NCBI GenBank assembly: GCA_025936205.1
Contig: JAICTU010000049.1
Span: 1-26,860, forward strand
DNA from: Polyangiaceae bacterium
Lineage (GTDB): Bacteria; Myxococcota; Polyangia; Polyangiales; Polyangiaceae
Direction of reading: 5' to 3'
DNA: 26,860 nucleotides
In this document: positions 23,708 to 26,860 of the stretch, in pieces
Layout of the letters: each line of letters opens with the position of its first letter
Position numbering within the stretch: position 1 is the stretch's first letter
Position numbers and translations under genes: made by a program
The notes under the pieces: model-generated
What the model was told of the DNA's origin: nothing
What the model saw: the letters and a program-made list of their open reading frames with translations, nothing else
The model's database searches: none

Positions 23708-24554
23708 CCGCCTCGACGGGCGTCGGCAGCTCGATCGCCCGAAAGAATGGCACCGCCAGTGCGGTCGCGACCATGGGGATCAACGCAAACGGGGCCGCCT
23801 CGAACGCGCTGCGGCCGGCACTGAGCGCACTGCAGACGACCATCGCCGTGAGCGCCAAGCCCATGCAGATGGAGTTGACGAGATAGATCGCCGCTACCAC
23901 CACCGCGCCGGCCTTTCGCCGGAGTAGCAGCAGCGCCGTCGCGATGCCGAGCGGGACCTGCAGACCGAGATCGAGAGCGTGCACCACATGCCCGATCGCG
24001 TCGATGCCCGATGGCCACCCGAACGCACCGGCGGCGCTCTGGGCAACGATGCCCTTCAACCAGGCAAGTGAAAGGAACAGCGCCGACGCCAGCGCCAGCG
24101 CTGCCACTGCGCGGCGTGGCAGCTCGACCGGGAGAGTGGCGTCGAGCTCACGGTGAGCCGCGACGGCGCCCTGAATCAATGCCGGAAGGGCGCAGGCAAA
24201 GGCGCACACGTACAGCAGATACAGCGCGGTAAAAGGCGGGCTGACGGCCAGCTCGAGGTAGGTGTAGACCAAGTACGCGAGCGTGCCGAGCCAGCCCAGG
24301 TGCGCGCTGCGCGAGCTCGCCTTGCGCGCGCCGAGCAGGCAAACCGCGAGCAACGGCAGCGCGACCACCAGCGTCACCAGGCTCCAGCCGCGAGCCTCGG
24401 CCAGCGCGGGGTTGAAGCCCGACGAGTCGGGCGGAGGAGGAAAGGAGTCGCTCGTGATCAGGGTGATCGCGGAAGCCGCACCGGCGCATGCAACCGAGAC
24501 GATGGTCAGCGCCTGGGCAGAGCGCGAGGGAGGGCGGATCGAGCCGTGGGTCAT
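23691..24554 (-). CDS. Unknown membrane protein, first gene of a sigma-54 operon
   Basis: 287 residues from the ATG at 24554, the only plausible start in the frame near the first helix. About seven hydrophobic helices, beginning ALTIVSVACAGAASAITLI and then GWSLVTLVVALPLLAVCLLG. A periplasm-like loop SDSFPPPPDSSGFNPALAEARG (about 35-56) is proline-rich. No known family was recognised. There is no Shine-Dalgarno sequence, and a strong sigma-54 site places the transcription start about one base before the ATG, which predicts a leaderless message. It overlaps the next membrane protein gene and probably continues into trxC. Confidence 0.72.
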   Translation of the reverse strand: MTHGSIRPPSRSAQALTIVSVACAGAASAITLITSDSFPPPPDSSGFNPALAEARGWSLVTLVVALPLLAVCLLGARKASSRSAHLGWLGTLAYLVYTYLELAVSPPFTALYLLYVCAFACALPALIQGAVAAHRELDATLPVELPRRAVAALALASALFLSLAWLKGIVAQSAAGAFGWPSGIDAIGHVVHALDLGLQVPLGIATALLLLRRKAGAVVVAAIYLVNSICMGLALTAMVVCSALSAGRSAFEAAPFALIPMVATALAVPFFRAIELPTPVEADAHAH

Positions 24555-24565
24555 GCCGACGCGAT

Positions 24566-24581
24566 TGCATGCGTTGTGCCC
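24566..24581 (-). promoter_or_regulatory. Sigma-54 promoter for the membrane pair-trxC operon
   Basis: Minus strand GGGCACAACGCATGCA: GGCAC and TGCA with exact spacing. Predicted start near 24555, one base before the ATG at 24554. Confidence 0.72.
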
Positions 24582-24685
24582 ATGCGCGCCGTTCGACTCC
24601 GCGCTGACCACATGGCGTCGTGGCGGACCTCCGCTGTGGCAATTCGGGCGGGCGCGAAACGTCGCGCTTCCACCGGTCGGGCTGG

Positions 24686-24700
24686 ACGCAGGATCTGCGC
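24686..24700. promoter_or_regulatory. Enhancer-like motif midway between divergent sigma-54 promoters
   Basis: ACGCAGGATCTGCGC, the third copy of the R-CGCAG-N3-YTGCG-Y motif. Its centre (24693) is 126 bp from the -12 element of each of the two divergent promoters. A weaker copy, ATGCGGGCCTTGCGT, lies at 24714-24728, 28 bp further on. Confidence 0.68.
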
Positions 24701-24804
24701 CCAGGGTTCCGTCATGCGGGCCTTGCGTCTCCCGCGCCGGGTGCTCGCGTGCGCCAAGCCAGGCCGCTGCGGCCTGCCGGTGGCAGAGCGAGCTGGACCC
24801 AGAG

Positions 24805-24820
24805 TGGCATACGTCCTGCT
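24805..24820 (+). promoter_or_regulatory. Sigma-54 promoter for the outer-membrane-like gene
   Basis: TGGCATACGTCCTGCT: TGGCAT, ten-base spacing, TGCT. Closely similar to the site at 20723. Predicted start near 24831, then AGGAGAGAAG before the ATG at 24856. Confidence 0.76.
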
Positions 24821-24855
24821 CTTGCTGGCTCGTTCCCAAGTCAGGAGAGAAGACC

Positions 24856-25491
24856 ATGGCCAAGCATTGCTGGTTGGTGACGGCGTTGTTGGCGCTGAGC
24901 AGCGCCTCCGCTCATGCGGAGGCGACCTCCGAGAAGGCAGAGGACGTCGGCGCACCGCCGCTGTTCTCATCCGTCCGTCATGTCGGCGGATACGGTGGAC
25001 CGAGCGTCATGTACTCGCGCATCGCGGGCAAGGACGGGGTCCTGGTGGGCGGGGAGGGCGCCGTGTTGCTCGATCACCGGCTCGCCCTGGGAGGGGCCGG
25101 CTATGGCTGGACGCGCGACAGCAGCGCTCCCGCCGACGTGGACGGCGTGCCACGCGATCTCACGGTCGGCTACGGAGGCTTTTTGGTGCGCTATTCGTTG
25201 CTCACTGGCGGACCGATCTATGGCTCCCTGGGCGCCCTCGTGGGCGCGGGCGGCATCACGCTCGCCCGGAACAGCGACGATGACCGGAGCGAAGACGCGC
25301 GGAGCGACCAGAGCGATAGCTTCTTCGTGTTCGAGCCCCAGCTCTCCGTGCAGGTGAACCTGCTGAGCTGGATGCGCATCGGCTTGCAGGGTGGTTACCG
25401 GATCACGAGCGGGCTCGGTCATCTCGGTTACACCGAGCAGGACATCGACGGAGTGACGCTGGGAGGAACGCTGCAATTTGGCGGCCTCTGA
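24856..25491 (+). CDS. Putative outer-membrane beta-barrel protein
   Basis: 211 residues, with AGGAG ahead of the ATG. A clear Sec signal peptide (CWLVTALLALSSASAHA) is cut after about residue 21. The mature chain has alternating short Gly/Tyr-rich strands: HVGGYGGPSVMYSRI, VGGEGAVLLDHRLALGGAGYGWTRD, VGYGGFLVRYSLL, FFVFEPQLSVQVNLLSWMRIGLQGGYRI, ending in TLGGTLQFGGL. This is typical of small outer-membrane barrels or related surface proteins, although the last residue is Leu rather than the usual Phe. A charged stretch RNSDDDRSEDARSDQSD interrupts the middle and may be a loop. Function unknown; sigma-54 control suggests a stress role. The protein with two haem c motifs is encoded next. Confidence 0.8.
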   Translation: MAKHCWLVTALLALSSASAHAEATSEKAEDVGAPPLFSSVRHVGGYGGPSVMYSRIAGKDGVLVGGEGAVLLDHRLALGGAGYGWTRDSSAPADVDGVPRDLTVGYGGFLVRYSLLTGGPIYGSLGALVGAGGITLARNSDDDRSEDARSDQSDSFFVFEPQLSVQVNLLSWMRIGLQGGYRITSGLGHLGYTEQDIDGVTLGGTLQFGGL

Positions 25492-25519
25492 GCTGCGGGC
25501 AGGGCAGTACGCCGATGGC

Positions 25520-25535
25520 GGGCATTGAACTTGCA
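25520..25535 (+). promoter_or_regulatory. Sigma-54 promoter for the haem c protein gene
   Basis: GGGCATTGAACTTGCA: GGCAT and TTGCA with exact spacing. Predicted start near 25546, leaving about 36 bases with AGGAGA before the GTG at 25582. No full copy of the enhancer motif was found next to it. Confidence 0.72.
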
Positions 25536-25581
25536 CCCGAACGCCGACGCAGAAACCAGAAGCGTGGCAGGAGAATGAGTC

Positions 25582-26451
25582 GTGACGCACATCAATCACT
25601 CGATCCAACGAAAGTTCCACGAGACCCTCTTCGCGGGCCGACTGTATGCGGGGGCGGGCTTTGGGCTGCTCGCCGGGTGGGTCGGACCCTGTGACCAGCC
25701 ACCGCCGTCCGCTCACGCCGCGGACCAGAAGGCGTCGACGCCAGCTGCAGCCGCGCCGGCAGCGACGGTCGCCAAGTCAACGGAGCCCAGCGCGGCCCCG
25801 AGCGCCATGGCTCCGGCTCCAGCGCGCGCGCCGCAACAAACACCGACGACACGCCACTACATGCTGACGCACTATGCGGACACGGTCGGTATGCGCAAGG
25901 CCCTGGTCGGGGGCAAGCTCGCCGACTATCACAGCGCCGCAGCTGCCGTCGCCAAGGACGAATGGACGCCGCGGCTGCGTGGAGATTATCGCCCATACTT
26001 GGAGGCCGTGCGCGCCGCCGCGCATGCGGGCGAAAGCGCGTCGTCCCCGGTCAGCGCTGCGGCTGAGCTGGGCAAGATCGGCGAGGCCTGTGCAGCGTGC
26101 CACGTGAAGTTCGGTGGTCCCGGCAGTCCGGTGGCACCGGAGCAACTGACGGAGGGCACCGACCCCAGCATGGTCGCGCATGCCGTGGCCACTGACCGGC
26201 TGTGGGAAGGCCTGATTTTGCCGTCGGATCTCAGCTGGGCGAGCGGTATCGAGGTGCTGATGGACGCGCCCAAGCTCGACAGCGATGTGGCGGACGTAGC
26301 GGCAGCCGCCCATCACTTGCGCGACCTGGCTCGCCAGGGCAAGAGCGCCGAGGTGGGCCAGCGGGGTCAGATCTTCGCCAGCGTGATCACCACCTGTGCC
26401 GGATGTCACGAGCGCCTGGGCGTCGTGCTGCACCCGTCGCATTCGCCGTGA
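25582..26451 (+). CDS. Exported protein with two CxxCH motifs, tandem cytochrome c'-like
   Basis: 289 residues from a GTG at 25582, chosen because AGGAGA precedes it by about 8 bases. A hydrophobic N-terminal segment (LYAGAGFGLLAGWV, about 21-34) is a likely signal or anchor, followed by an Ala/Pro/Ser-rich spacer to residue 90. Two helical halves follow, each ending in a haem c motif: CAACH at 170-174 and CAGCH at 272-276. A long helix bundle with CxxCH near its end is the layout of cytochrome c', so this looks like two such bundles in tandem, which would bind two haems in the periplasm. Possible roles are electron transfer or binding of NO or CO. Repeat copy B begins 90 bp after the stop. 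Confidence 0.8.
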   Translation: MTHINHSIQRKFHETLFAGRLYAGAGFGLLAGWVGPCDQPPPSAHAADQKASTPAAAAPAATVAKSTEPSAAPSAMAPAPARAPQQTPTTRHYMLTHYADTVGMRKALVGGKLADYHSAAAAVAKDEWTPRLRGDYRPYLEAVRAAAHAGESASSPVSAAAELGKIGEACAACHVKFGGPGSPVAPEQLTEGTDPSMVAHAVATDRLWEGLILPSDLSWASGIEVLMDAPKLDSDVADVAAAAHHLRDLARQGKSAEVGQRGQIFASVITTCAGCHERLGVVLHPSHSP

Positions 26452-26541
26452 ACGGGCACGCGGGAGCGAGTGCGGCCGCAGACGCAGGGCCATCTCGGCA
26501 CTTGGCCGTCCTGCCGCTCTCACTTCAGCACCGGTGGGGCC

Positions 26542-26693
26542 ACTAGTAGTAGAAACCCGAGGTCGCGCCGGGTTTCTACAAATGAAGAAGAAGTACCGGG
26601 TGCAGAGTGCCCCCAGCTGCCGGGTTGCGCCGTGCCCTTCACAGCGCACCGGGGCACGGCGAAACCCGGCGCGAACTTGGGGCACGAGGTACT
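26542..26693 (+). repeat. Dispersed ~150-bp structured repeat, copy B
   Basis: Second copy, same orientation as copy A. The first stem is again perfect (26549-26559 with 26569-26579); its loop has 9 instead of 10 bases and a changed sequence. The long hairpin has 18-bp arms at 26620-26637 and 26652-26669 with one mismatch (TTGCG against TTTCG). The element ends with GGGGCACGAGGTACT. Loop changes with kept stems suggest that the structure matters. Confidence 0.86.
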
Positions 26694-26860
26694 GGGGGAG
26701 TACTGGGCTCGTGTTGAGCACTTTTTGAAGGCGTTGCCCACCCCGCGCCACTCAGGATTCGTCACATCTCGCGCGTGGCGCCACCGCTGACCTCTGCGCC
26801 TTGATTTTGGCCGGACCTCATGTGCACGGCGATGCCCCAACCCTCGGGGCGCCGGGCGCC
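26694..26860. other. Right edge, no gene recognised
   Basis: Open frames here either run through the repeat or have no recognisable content. If the arrangement of copy A holds, a minus-strand gene could end near the repeat, but no such gene is visible in the window. Confidence 0.4.

Noticed and set aside
24283..24855. Upstream extension of the outer-membrane-like protein frame
   Set aside because: Antisense to the membrane protein gene and would bury the signal peptide; the ATG at 24856 has a strong ribosome site.

Overview
This is GC-rich DNA with dense genes on both strands. The gene content points to a myxobacterium or close relative (Myxococcota, Polyangiales-like): long Ser/Gly/Pro-rich lipoproteins, a lectin lipoprotein, a CxxCH lipoprotein paired with a DUF1501 protein, and a hybrid histidine kinase. 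The taxonomic call is inference. No rRNA, tRNA, CRISPR array or insertion sequence was seen.

Left third (1-13.4 kb), ordinary accessory genes. A secreted GH10 endo-xylanase runs off the left edge. Next comes a minus-strand signalling operon: a single-domain response regulator, a REC-PAS-GAF-HisKA-HATPase-REC hybrid kinase, and a GNAT acetyltransferase. These are followed by an HExxH metalloprotease-like protein, an unknown membrane protein, the CxxCH lipoprotein/DUF1501 pair, a C-type lectin lipoprotein, an AmpG-like MFS permease and a RibD/DHFR-family reductase. About 635 bp without a convincing gene (13390-14024) carries a short tandem repeat and two related inverted repeats.

Right half (14.0-26.5 kb), a stress or dormancy cluster. 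It encodes a fused APH-like/P-loop kinase with a ferritin-like di-iron protein, a P2A-type cation ATPase, a ribosome hibernation factor (HPF), three CBS proteins of different design, a PHBH-type flavin monooxygenase, two unknown membrane proteins leading into thioredoxin-2, an outer-membrane-like protein, and a protein with two haem c motifs. The set resembles the DosR dormancy regulon of Mycobacterium tuberculosis (Rv2004c, ctpF, hrp1), although that regulon is not sigma-54 driven.

The main discovery is regulatory. Eight sites match the sigma-54 (-24/-12) promoter consensus, each with exactly ten bases between GG and GC, and each lies before a gene or operon of this cluster. The three divergent intergenic regions each hold one copy of a 15-bp palindrome-like motif (R-CGCAG-N3-YTGCG-Y), 53-126 bp from the -12 elements, where an enhancer-binding protein would sit. 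In the membrane/barrel region it is exactly equidistant from both promoters. Two of the promoters would start transcription within 1-2 bases of an ATG that lacks a Shine-Dalgarno sequence, which predicts leaderless mRNAs. The activator is not encoded in the window.

A second structural find is a roughly 150-bp dispersed repeat with two strong stem-loops, present at 10215-10366 and 26542-26693. The first copy exactly fills the gap between two convergent genes.
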